Both the position numbers and the translations under genes were made by a program. A stretch of 64,000 bases of DNA from Rs1 sp000416275 (GTDB lineage Bacteria; Pseudomonadota; Gammaproteobacteria; Pseudomonadales; Balneatricaceae), in contig OZ251574.1 of NCBI GenBank assembly GCA_965243635.1, positions 1,178,001 through 1,242,000 of the forward strand, read 5' to 3'. The notes beneath the pieces are model-generated. The model was not told the origin of the DNA. It saw only the letters and a program-made list of their open reading frames with translations, and did no database searches. Shown piece after piece: positions 1 to 7,599 of this stretch. Position 1 is the stretch's first letter. The number at the start of each line of letters is the position of its first letter.

Positions 1-730
1 TGAGCTCTGGAGAAACCCCCTGTTTTACCAGTGAGAAAATGTAGACAGGTAAAGTTGTTGCCCCACCTCCAGAAACAATATTACTGGTGATGAAATCATC
101 CATCGAGATGACAAAGCTGAGCATCGCTCCGGCAAAAATACCGGGGGCAATCAAAGGCAGGGTGATACGGCGAAATGTGACTAGAGGGGTGGCGTATAAG
201 TCTTGGGCCGCCTGCTCTAAATTGTTATCCATGCCCTGCAATCGGGCGCGTATCGGTAAAAAAGCGAAGGGAATGCAAAAGGCGCTGTGGGCCAGTATCA
301 GCTTTAACATGCCATTTTGGATGCCCAGCTGAGAAAACAAAATCAAAATAGCCACCGCGAAGACAATCTCAGGCAGCATCAAAGGTAGGTTGACCACAGC
401 TTGTGATAACTTAGCGTGCTTTACATTCTTCCCCCGTGATAATACCAAGGCGGCAGCGGTAGCAATGGCAGTAGCGATCAAGGTGGCGAACAACGCCACG
501 GTAAATGATACCTGCAACGCATTCAGTAACCCCTCGTTTTGCAGTGCACTGGCGTACCACTTCCAGGAGAATCCCTGCCATACTGAGACAATCCGATTAC
601 TATTGAATGAATAGGTGATGATCACCAGTATTGGAAAATACAGAAAGCTGAAAAAGAGTATTCCCACCGCACCAAAGCCCGGGTAGTGCGTGGCCTCACG
701 ATTAGGTTTAAACAGCGCCGAAATATTCAT
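1..730 (-). CDS. PotC-like ABC transporter permease (partial, runs off left edge)
   Basis: Inner-membrane permease of a spermidine/putrescine-type ABC importer. I translated 243 codons from the ATG at 730; the C-terminus lies beyond base 1. Several hydrophobic segments are visible. The EAA-type loop that docks to the ATPase reads EQAAQDLYATPLVTFRR, then LPLIAPG. The ATG overlaps the stop of the PotB-like gene (ATGA), so the two are translationally coupled. Order on this strand is ATPase, PotB, PotC; a binding protein would be expected further left but is not visible. The true ligand (polyamine, other amine or opine) cannot be read from a permease. Confidence 0.9.
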   Translation of the reverse strand, partial: MNISALFKPNREATHYPGFGAVGILFFSFLYFPILVIITYSFNSNRIVSVWQGFSWKWYASALQNEGLLNALQVSFTVALFATLIATAIATAAALVLSRGKNVKHAKLSQAVVNLPLMLPEIVFAVAILILFSQLGIQNGMLKLILAHSAFCIPFAFLPIRARLQGMDNNLEQAAQDLYATPLVTFRRITLPLIAPGIFAGAMLSFVISMDDFITSNIVSGGGATTLPVYIFSLVKQGVSPEL

Positions 731-1611
731 GAGAACTCCTTATTTAGATTTGTTCTGCGCGCTTGAAACATCAAAAAGATTAAAACAATGCACAATAGTA
801 AAACCGTTAAACTCGCACCGAAAGACCAGTTTCTGGCTACCCCAAATTGGTTTTGAATCAGATTCCCCAGCATCATGGTCTTGCCGCCACCTAACAGCAT
901 GGGCTCAAGTACGGTTCCTAAACTTGGCACAAACACTAAGACAAACCCCGCGACAATACCTGGCTTGCACAGTGGCAAGATAATCCTTCTCAGGGTGTTC
1001 ATCCGGCTGCTGTAAAGATCACTGGCCGCTTCAATTAAGCGGCTATCCAGCTTTTCGATACTGGCGTAGATGGGTAAAATCATCAGTGGAATGTAGGTGT
1101 AAACCATGCCCACCATCATCGCGCCATTGTTGTAGAGTAAGCTGTCGATATCGCCAATCAGACCAAAGAAACGCAGCCCATTTTCCAGTACCCCATCGTT
1201 ACTTAATATCAGCACCCATGCGTAGACCCGCACCACCATGCTGACCCAAAATGGCAGCGTGACTAAATAGAGCAGCAACGTTTTCATGGTGTGGCTTTGA
1301 CGTGAGATGTAATAGGCGACAGGAAAGCTAATCAGCAGGCAGATTATGGCTGTCGCAGCTGAGAGTAATAACGTCCTAGCGATGATTTTCAAGTACTGCA
1401 AGTTCAGTACTAAATTTTCATCCCAATCATAGGAGTAAAGAATTTGTGTATAGGAATCCAGCGAGAAAACCGCCTTGTATCCGCCATACGGATCTGAGCT
1501 CATGAATGAGACATAAAAAATAATTAATAGCGGTAACACCATCAACAATGACATCACTAAATAAGCGGGTAGCAGGCCCCAGAAATTTAAACTGAGTTTT
1601 TTCATTGGCAT
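727..1611 (-). CDS. PotB-like ABC transporter permease
   Basis: First permease of the PotABC-type importer, 294 residues, the usual PotB length. The N-terminal segment (about residues 12-34) is strongly hydrophobic, and about six membrane segments follow. The EAA loop IEAASDLYSSRMNTLRRI with downstream LPLCKPG (about residues 195-222) is the contact to the ATPase. Its start overlaps the end of the ATPase gene by 10 bp, and its stop overlaps the PotC start, so this is a tight operon. A start two codons in (MKKLS, 1605) is equally possible. Confidence 0.92.
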   Translation of the reverse strand: MPMKKLSLNFWGLLPAYLVMSLLMVLPLLIIFYVSFMSSDPYGGYKAVFSLDSYTQILYSYDWDENLVLNLQYLKIIARTLLLSAATAIICLLISFPVAYYISRQSHTMKTLLLYLVTLPFWVSMVVRVYAWVLILSNDGVLENGLRFFGLIGDIDSLLYNNGAMMVGMVYTYIPLMILPIYASIEKLDSRLIEAASDLYSSRMNTLRRIILPLCKPGIVAGFVLVFVPSLGTVLEPMLLGGGKTMMLGNLIQNQFGVARNWSFGASLTVLLLCIVLIFLMFQARRTNLNKEFS

Positions 1612-2672
1612 AACACCCGCACTGAGGTTTTGCTGAAGCCTATGTCCACGCGCTGCTGGAGCTGGTATTCAGTGTCATTACTGATTGTGTTGCGCTTTGA
1701 TACCCGCAGCTCAATGCCATTTGCAGTGCGGACTTTGTAATGGGTATAACCGCCCATGTAAGTGCGATGTACTATTTCACCTTGCAAATTTACTTCTAGC
1801 CCTTGGGTGTTGATCGATATTTTTTCTGGTCGCAGCGACATCGTCGCCTCTTGTCCTGGGCGATAACCTGCATTAGGTACATTTAATTGAATGCCAAGGG
1901 GGTTAGTAATTGCTGCGGTTGCGCTGTTGACAGCGCCGATAGTGACGGCCATAAAATTGGTCTCGCCGATAAAATCGGCGACAAACTTATTAATCGGATT
2001 TTCATAAATCTCATTCGGGCTGCTCAACTGCTGCACTTCCCCTTCGGCTAAGACACAGATTCTATCTGACATCGCCAGCGCTTCTTCCTGATCGTGGGTG
2101 ACAAAAATAAAGGTAATCCCAGTATCGCGCTGCAATTGCTGCAATTCATCGCGCATCGATTGTCGCAATTTCAAGTCTAGTGCCGAGAGTGGCTCATCCA
2201 AGAGCAAGACTTCCGGTTTCGGTGCCAGTGCTCTAGCCAGTGCTATGCGCTGCTGTTGTCCCCCTGAAAGTGCTGCAGGCATGCGGGCCGCAAAAGGTCG
2301 CATGTGTACCAACTCGAGCATTTCATCTACTCTGGCTGCAATATTTTCTTCACTCCACTTGAGCATTTCTAATCCAAAACCAATGTTTTGCGCTACGTTC
2401 ATATGCGGAAAGAGTGCGTAATTTTGGAACACCGTGTTAACGCAGCGCTTGTGGGCAGGCAGCGCTTGGATATCCGTGCCGTGCAACTTGATGACCCCGC
2501 CGCTGGGGATTTCAAAACCGGCGATCATCCGTAATAAAGTGGTTTTACCGCAGCCACTGGGGCCGAGTAAGGTGAAAAATTCGTTGTCGCGTATATCGAA
2601 AGAGATGTCTTTGATTGCGCGGTAGTCGCCGTAGTACTTGCTGACATTTTTTATATTTATAGCGTGCTTCAT
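1602..2672 (-). CDS. PotA-like ABC transporter ATP-binding protein
   Basis: ATPase driving the PotABC-type importer. Seen: Walker A GPSGCGKTT at residues 37-45, Q-loop FQNYALFPHMNV at 82-93 (typical of PotA/FbpC-type subunits), signature LSGGQQQR at 135-142, Walker B LLLDEP at 156-161, and the switch histidine in THDQEEAL. A C-terminal TOBE-like regulatory region of about 120 residues brings the length to 356. It is first in the operon, and a candidate LysR dyad lies about 135-160 bp upstream of its start. The clustering with an aminotransferase, aldehyde dehydrogenase and RidA suggests an amine or amino-acid-like substrate (inference). Confidence 0.93.
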   Translation of the reverse strand: MKHAINIKNVSKYYGDYRAIKDISFDIRDNEFFTLLGPSGCGKTTLLRMIAGFEIPSGGVIKLHGTDIQALPAHKRCVNTVFQNYALFPHMNVAQNIGFGLEMLKWSEENIAARVDEMLELVHMRPFAARMPAALSGGQQQRIALARALAPKPEVLLLDEPLSALDLKLRQSMRDELQQLQRDTGITFIFVTHDQEEALAMSDRICVLAEGEVQQLSSPNEIYENPINKFVADFIGETNFMAVTIGAVNSATAAITNPLGIQLNVPNAGYRPGQEATMSLRPEKISINTQGLEVNLQGEIVHRTYMGGYTHYKVRTANGIELRVSKRNTISNDTEYQLQQRVDIGFSKTSVRVLCQ

Positions 2673-3034
2673 GGCTTTATTTCTCGGTGTGTAACGTGAT
2701 AACAGTACGGCTAGTTTTATTTCTTACAGGCTGAGCTGGCTCAAAATTTGCTGACTAAGACGTTATGATTTTGCCAAGTATTAGTAAAATACTAAAATCA
2801 TCAGCCTTGGATAAATAAAACCAATGCAAAGCGCTTGCTGTGTCGACATGCATGGGGTTGCAGCATGGCTCGAAGCTACAGTGCTGGTTAGTGAGCCAAA
2901 AACACTTAGGCCGTGATAGGCTTTAATTAGCGTAAATATTGACTCATTTGGCGATTATAGAAGCGTATCTGGGCAGCTGAAAAGCACCCAGATAATCACA
3001 GCTACAGCTGCGATAGCTCGCTCAACTAGGCCGA
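2673..3034. promoter_or_regulatory. Promoter region of the potABC-like operon
   Basis: This gene-free stretch separates the ABC operon from the end of the DUF1028 gene. Both are on the minus strand, so it must carry the operon promoter. It is AT-rich at 2755-2830 and holds the dyad described at 2807-2829. I see no reading frame or repeat in the rest. Confidence 0.5.
2807..2829. promoter_or_regulatory. Candidate LysR operator (TTGGAT-N11-ATgCAA)
   Basis: TTGGAT at 2807-2812 and ATGCAA at 2824-2829 are separated by exactly 11 bases. This is one mismatch from the perfect dyad found at 17936-17958. LysR-type proteins often bind T-N11-A dyads. It lies upstream of the potABC-like operon. Confidence 0.5.
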
Positions 3035-3706
3035 CTACTCATCCCCTGGTACACCGTAAGATTCCGCATTGGCAGGATCCGTAGCGCGGGTAATATAAGC
3101 TTGCATCTGTGGTTGATAATTGCGCCACAGTGCCGCTAGCTCGGCAATTGGTGTATCGTGCCAATCGACCCGTAAATCAACTACCGGCCAAGCGGGGTCT
3201 GCATTTACGCGTAGCCCCGCTGAGTGTAACGGCCCCATCTCTCCGCCCGCTGCCAAGCCCGCTTCAAGGGCTTTCAAGAGCCGTTGCGCAAGGTGACCGC
3301 TACTGTTTTCAAAGCTGTCAATCATCGCTTGGGGAACCTCAGCATTCGCCAGTAAATTTCCCATCGCGATACAGTTCTCACCTTGCGCTGTATTGAAAAT
3401 CCCCAGCGCTTGCTCGCCACTGAAAGTTGCCTTGCGTCCATCCAGTGCCAACACGCCGAGCTGCCGCCACTGTACATCGCTGTCGGCATCCCCCAGGGCC
3501 TGCATAACCTGTTCGGCAGACTCGCCGCGCTGTAGCAAATCCAGTGCCAGTGGCCCCAAATCTGGGTTGGTTATGTTCTGAGTGAGAGCGACACCGGTAC
3601 CGCTGCGGGTAAAGGCGCAACGGCTAGTGACACAGATACTCGAAGAGGTGATGATGCAGCCCACCATGCCAGTGTCTGGGCAGACACCCGCTACTGAAAA
3701 AGTCAT
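3035..3706 (-). CDS. DUF1028 family protein
   Basis: 223 residues beginning MTFSVAGVCPDTG, the hallmark opening of DUF1028 proteins, which resemble Ntn-hydrolase folds and are often found beside RidA and amine-catabolism genes. The family's chemistry is not settled and I assign none. It starts 10 bp after the RidA stop with a GGAG ribosome site (aaaggagttt) between them, so the two are co-transcribed. It ends about 360 bp before the ABC transporter operon on the same strand. No signal peptide or membrane segment is visible, so a cytoplasmic place is likely. Confidence 0.85.
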   Translation of the reverse strand: MTFSVAGVCPDTGMVGCIITSSSICVTSRCAFTRSGTGVALTQNITNPDLGPLALDLLQRGESAEQVMQALGDADSDVQWRQLGVLALDGRKATFSGEQALGIFNTAQGENCIAMGNLLANAEVPQAMIDSFENSSGHLAQRLLKALEAGLAAGGEMGPLHSAGLRVNADPAWPVVDLRVDWHDTPIAELAALWRNYQPQMQAYITRATDPANAESYGVPGDE

Positions 3707-3716
3707 ATAAACTCCT

Positions 3717-4136
3717 TTATTTATTACTGTCGGGGATTACTGCGATAATATCGATTTCCATCAACCACTGTGGCTGGGCTAAACCTTGCACTACTAGACC
3801 GGTAGATATCGGGAAGACCCCCTTGAACCATTTTCCTGTCTCGCGGTAAACAGCTTCGCGATAGCGTGGATCGGTGATGTAGGTGGTGGTTTTTACAACA
3901 TGGCTAAGGTCTGAACCAGCCTCTTCTAAAAGGCGCTTGACGTTCTTCATCGCCTGCTCAGCCTGTGCACCAGGGTCGCCTAAACCGACCAAATTACCCT
4001 CAAAATCAGTGCCTACTTGGCCGCGAAGATACACGGTGTTACCGGCGACTACCGCCTGACAAAGATCATTATCTAAGCTCTGGTTGGGATAGGTTTCTTT
4101 GGTATTGAACATGCGAATTCTGGTATGTGTGGTCAT
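3717..4136 (-). CDS. RidA family protein (YjgF/YER057c/UK114)
   Basis: 139 residues with the RidA fold pattern (VAGNTVYLRGQVG, QAEQAMKNVKRLLEEAGS, then a C-terminal strand LMEIDIIAV). Canonical RidA hydrolyses reactive enamine/imine intermediates using an arginine in a P-A-R-S-type motif near the C-terminus. Here the matching segment reads FPISTGLVVQGLA, with no arginine, so it probably belongs to one of the Rid subgroups without that residue and may not be a standard imine deaminase. It is upstream of and close to the DUF1028 gene, a pairing common in catabolic operons. Confidence 0.9.
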   Translation of the reverse strand: MTTHTRIRMFNTKETYPNQSLDNDLCQAVVAGNTVYLRGQVGTDFEGNLVGLGDPGAQAEQAMKNVKRLLEEAGSDLSHVVKTTTYITDPRYREAVYRETGKWFKGVFPISTGLVVQGLAQPQWLMEIDIIAVIPDSNK

Positions 4137-4158
4137 TTGTTACTCCAACTTTTGATTA

Positions 4159-4319
4159 CCCTAAAGCAGTGATTTGACGGTGCTATTTAGCACAAGATTT
4201 TGATTTTAAGACGCTTAGAAAAATAGCCACTGAACTGATCAGTGCCGTTAATATTTTTCAACTGCACGATAAAATCAATATCTGACACGCTGTATTCACT
4301 TTCAAATCACCGGTTGCGG
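4159..4319. repeat. Family A mobile element, degenerate full-length copy
   Basis: It aligns along its length with the reverse-orientation A consensus: CCTAAAGCAGTGATTT at the left, TTAGAAAAATA in the middle, TGTATTCACTTT near the right end. It has many substitutions and no clear target duplication, which suggests an old copy. Confidence 0.6.
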
Positions 4320-4409
4320 GTTATGCGTCAACACCCTTGCACTACAGTGGGTGATATTTGCATTCGTTTAACATCAATAAGCAGCTCGTTGGAGCTGCAA
4401 TGAGTGCGG

Positions 4410-5669
4410 TTAACGCTGCGATGGATCGCGATATTTAAGATAGCTACGCTGGGTTTCAATATGATCGGCAACATACTTGGCATCGTGCCACACCCCCCAA
4501 ATAAACGATGAGCCCCGACGTGACTGCCAAGGCAGGCCGATAAAATAGATACCAGGCTCTGTCGATACACCACGCTGGTGCTGTGGTTTACCGGTATCAT
4601 CGAAGGCAGCTACGTCCATCCAGCTGTAGTCGACAGCAAAACCGGTCGCCCAGATAACGGAATGAATCCCGGTTGCCGCGAGGTCTAGTTCACGGATCGG
4701 ATGAGTCATGCAATCGGGTTCTGGATGAACATGGCGCGCTTGCGGCTCCTCTGGCAGGTCTAAATTGTTGCGGGCAATGTAGGCGTCTGCCGCATCCAGT
4801 AATGAGAGGTAATTGGCATCGCCACGTGCAATATTTTCGACTAGATTTCCCTGAAAGGTCACCTTGCCATCGACAAATGACTCGGTCAGACCGGTGAGCG
4901 TAATGCCTTGATTGGCCAGTTTTCTAAAGTCGATAGTGTGGCCACCTTTAGCGCCACTGACGGCAATAGTGACATGCTCAGCACCGGGCTTTAATTCAGC
5001 GGCGTCCCACTCGCCCAGCACGCCTAACCACCAGACAAAGTCACGATTACGATAGGCGCGTGGTGGACGGTCATGTGCGCCAACCGAGAGATAAACTTTT
5101 TTGCCCGCCGCCCGCAGCTCATCGGCAATCTGTACCCCTGAAGATCCTGCACCTACCACCAGTACAGCGCCGTCTGGCAGCTGCTTGGGGTTGCGATAGT
5201 CCGCCGAGTGTATTTGATGTAACGGTGAATCCTGGGGAGCTATCGGTGGAATAACCGGACGCTGGAAAGGTCCTGTTGCTGTCACTACGCGGCTGGCGTG
5301 AATGACACCGGCAGAGGTTTCAATGATAAAGCCTGACTGCTTAGTGTTGCGTGATACTTTGGTTACTGCGACACCAGTGCGAATAGGCGCTTTAAATTTT
5401 TCTGCGTATTCAACAAAGTAGTCAGCGACTCGCTCTTTAGCTGCAAACGCATCATCATCGACATCCTCAAACTCTAAGCCTGGAAAGCGGTCGTGCCACG
5501 CTGGACCATTCGCCACTAGCGAATCCCAACGGCCGGTACGCCAGCGCTCGGCAATGCGGTCGCGCTCCAAGACGATATGCGGCACCTCTAGTTTGCTTAA
5601 GTGCTCGCTCATTGCGACACCGGCTTGACCGGCACCGATGACCAAGGTGTCTATGTGTTCAACTGTCAT
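4410..5669 (-). CDS. Flavin-containing monooxygenase / NAD(P)-binding oxidoreductase
   Basis: About 419 residues from the ATG at 5669, which is preceded by AGGA at proper spacing; an in-frame ATG at 5723 would add 18 charged residues ahead of the FAD fold. Two Rossmann motifs are visible: VIGAGQAGVAMSEHL at the N-terminus (FAD) and VVGAGSSGVQIADEL near residue 165 (NADPH). An ATG-type motif WATGF lies near residue 350. This layout fits class B flavoprotein monooxygenases that oxygenate an N, S or carbonyl carbon. The substrate is unknown; an amine or its carbonyl product would fit the neighbours (inference). The gene lies upstream of ridA on the same strand, with a degenerate A element between. 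Confidence 0.87.
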   Translation of the reverse strand: MTVEHIDTLVIGAGQAGVAMSEHLSKLEVPHIVLERDRIAERWRTGRWDSLVANGPAWHDRFPGLEFEDVDDDAFAAKERVADYFVEYAEKFKAPIRTGVAVTKVSRNTKQSGFIIETSAGVIHASRVVTATGPFQRPVIPPIAPQDSPLHQIHSADYRNPKQLPDGAVLVVGAGSSGVQIADELRAAGKKVYLSVGAHDRPPRAYRNRDFVWWLGVLGEWDAAELKPGAEHVTIAVSGAKGGHTIDFRKLANQGITLTGLTESFVDGKVTFQGNLVENIARGDANYLSLLDAADAYIARNNLDLPEEPQARHVHPEPDCMTHPIRELDLAATGIHSVIWATGFAVDYSWMDVAAFDDTGKPQHQRGVSTEPGIYFIGLPWQSRRGSSFIWGVWHDAKYVADHIETQRSYLKYRDPSQR

Positions 5670-5778
5670 GTCTGTATCCTGTTTTAGTTGTTCTGTCTCT
5701 CTCTCGAGTTGCTGCAAAAGCACCAGCGCCGCCGATCAATACCCTGCTGCAACTAGCCTCGTTCAACGTATTTGCTAA

Positions 5779-6064
5779 GGAAGCAGCGAACAAGTCCCAG
5801 ACGCCCCTGGCGTACAGGATTGTTTGTGATTGAGGCAATGGCTACAGGCGGGCTGGTTGCCCGACGAAAGCCATTAACAAAGAGCACGAACTATCCTGTA
5901 CGCCCCGCAGGGTGGATCTCTAAGCGGCCAACTCCTTTGTCAGAACGCTTGTAAAGGACTAGCCATTCACTTCGTATTCTTCCGCAGATCTGCGTGCCCC
6001 TCTTTATGGGTATTGACCGCTTAGTTATCCACAGGGAACATCTGGGGACTTATTCGCTACTTCC
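5779..6064. mobile_element. Family D non-autonomous element with IS5-like ends
   Basis: 286 bp with terminal inverted repeats GGAAGCAGCGAACAAGTCCC and (complement of the right end) GGAAGTAGCGAATAAGTCCC, 17 of 20 identical. They resemble the ends of IS5 as I remember them (GGAAGGTGCGAACAAG). The flanks are CTAA at 5775-5778 and CTAA at 6065-6068, a YTAR target duplication typical of IS5. There is no transposase inside. A partial copy lies at 46851 and a decayed one at 61383. Confidence 0.85.
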
Positions 6065-6171
6065 CTAACCAGTACTCACCGCTATTTGGCTGTTGTATGG
6101 TTAATTTTTTATAGCGATTGATTTAGAGTAGAAAATTTCTTTGCATTGTTAAAATATAATTAACCTAGCAA

Positions 6172-6194
6172 CTGGATCAAAAAAAGCTATCCAA
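6172..6194. promoter_or_regulatory. Candidate LysR operator (CTGGAT-N11-ATCCAA)
   Basis: CTGGAT at 6172-6177 and ATCCAA at 6189-6194 with an 11-base spacer, about 140 bp upstream of the lysR start and on the far side of the family D insertion from the monooxygenase. The core shared with 17936-17958 is AAAAGCTATCCAAG. It fits LysR autoregulation. Confidence 0.6.
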
Positions 6195-6331
6195 GGAGCT
6201 TGGGCATGACAGTAGGGCGCTGCAAAAATTAAATGTAGGCTAACCTTTGTATAATTATTTTTAATCTAGTATGGTTTTTAGTCCGAATTTACTAATGCAG
6301 AAGGATTTGCGTCAAATAAGAGCCTCACTAC

Positions 6332-7324
6332 ATGCATTTCACCTTAAAACACTTACGCTACTTCGTTAAAGCGGGTGAACACAGTAGTGTTACCCGTGCA
6401 GCCGAGGAGCTACATGTCTCACAGCCATCCATCTCATCAGCTATTCTGCACTTGGAAGACGTCACCGGATTACAACTGTTTGTACGCCATCACGCCCAGG
6501 GATTATCACTGACTGCCGCCGGGCGACAGTTCATCCTCAAGTCCAATCAGCTGTTACTGGATGCGGAGAACCTCGGGCGCTACGCCAATACGTTAGGGGA
6601 GGATATAGCGGGAACACTGCGGATCGTCAGCTTTCCCACTTTTACGCCGATATTACTACCCTCGCTGATGAAGAAATTTATTGATAGCTACCCTGAGGTC
6701 AATATTGAGTGTGATGAAAAACATCAGAAAGACATCATTCAAAGCTTGGTAAGTGGCCATTATGAATTGGCTTTGACTTATGATTTACAACTACCTAGTG
6801 ATATTGAGTTTGAAGCTATTATCGAATTTCCACCTTATGTGGCGCTAGCTAAAGATCATCCACTGGCGGACCGCACCGAGTTGTCACTGGCCGAATTAGC
6901 AGCGTACCCAATGGTGCTATTAGACTGGCCGATGAGCCGCGAGTATTTCTTCTCACTCTTTCTCAGCCAAAATGTGCAGCCCAACGTCGCCTACCGAGCA
7001 CAATCATTGGGTATGGTCTCTGGCCTAGTCGCCAATGGCCTTGGCTACTCGCTTTTCAACACCCCACTGGTTAATAATTTGGCCCTAGATGGCAGAGAAA
7101 TTGTCGCTATCCCGCTGCTTGAAAAACTGCTGCCACTGCGTTTAGGCGTGGCAAAAATTTCACGCTTACGCTCCACTCCCGTCGCCGATGCATTCATTAG
7201 CACTTTGAAAGAACACGCCTCAGAACTTGCACAATCGGTCTTTACCGATCAGCGCTTTTATAAGAACTTAGTGCAGGCTAACCACGATCAGACCAGCGCC
7301 GATGAAACAGGCTCTGCAACATAA
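6332..7324 (+). CDS. LysR family transcriptional regulator
   Basis: 330 residues. The N-terminal winged helix-turn-helix (residues 1-60) has the family pattern LRYFVKAGEHSSVTRAAEELHVSQPSISSAI, here starting at residue 8. The following 200-residue effector domain has the usual two-lobed periplasmic-binding-like form (GTLRIVSFPTF... HPLADRTELSLAELAAYP). It is transcribed away from the monooxygenase gene and toward the lyase gene. Dyads with an 11-base spacer upstream of itself, the ABC operon, the lyase gene and the M20 operon make it the likely regulator of the whole island (inference). The inducer is unknown. Confidence 0.93.
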   Translation: MHFTLKHLRYFVKAGEHSSVTRAAEELHVSQPSISSAILHLEDVTGLQLFVRHHAQGLSLTAAGRQFILKSNQLLLDAENLGRYANTLGEDIAGTLRIVSFPTFTPILLPSLMKKFIDSYPEVNIECDEKHQKDIIQSLVSGHYELALTYDLQLPSDIEFEAIIEFPPYVALAKDHPLADRTELSLAELAAYPMVLLDWPMSREYFFSLFLSQNVQPNVAYRAQSLGMVSGLVANGLGYSLFNTPLVNNLALDGREIVAIPLLEKLLPLRLGVAKISRLRSTPVADAFISTLKEHASELAQSVFTDQRFYKNLVQANHDQTSADETGSAT

Positions 7325-7410
7325 TTGAGTCGCTATTAATGGCCGTCTCTGATCAGAGCTGGTCGAGTATTGGTGTGTGTTTACAGTATTGAATGGCTGG
7401 TAAAACTCTC

Positions 7411-7433
7411 TTGGATAAGAATAAGTAATACTC
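7411..7433. promoter_or_regulatory. Candidate LysR operator, one good half-site
   Basis: CTTGGATA sits at 7410-7417, and the position 11 bases on holds ATACTC, a poor second half. It is about 170-190 bp upstream of the lyase gene. Its presence is supported mainly by the same core at three other promoters of the island. Confidence 0.35.
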
Positions 7434-7599
7434 TTGAGATGTTTATAATATTTTACAAATGCAAGATCTATTCATAGTCTGGCAGGGCGATATCCACTTG
7501 CCCGCTCTATTCTCAATACCCAGTACCCAGTGCTGGTAAGCCTAAGGTATCGCGTACTATTCCATCGTATAAATACGCTCGAGGCGTAAGAGTGAATAA

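Larger units (their letters stand above)
5670..6331. promoter_or_regulatory. Divergent promoter region between the monooxygenase and LysR genes
   Basis: 662 bp between two divergent genes. Most of it is occupied by the 286-bp IS5-end element at 5779-6064. The rest is AT-rich and contains the LysR-type dyad at 6172-6194. No real gene: open frames here are products of the inserted element. Confidence 0.6.

Noticed and set aside
5772..5954. 60-residue reading frame in the divergent promoter
   Set aside because: It lies inside the family D element and starts in its target duplication; the composition is not that of a gene.
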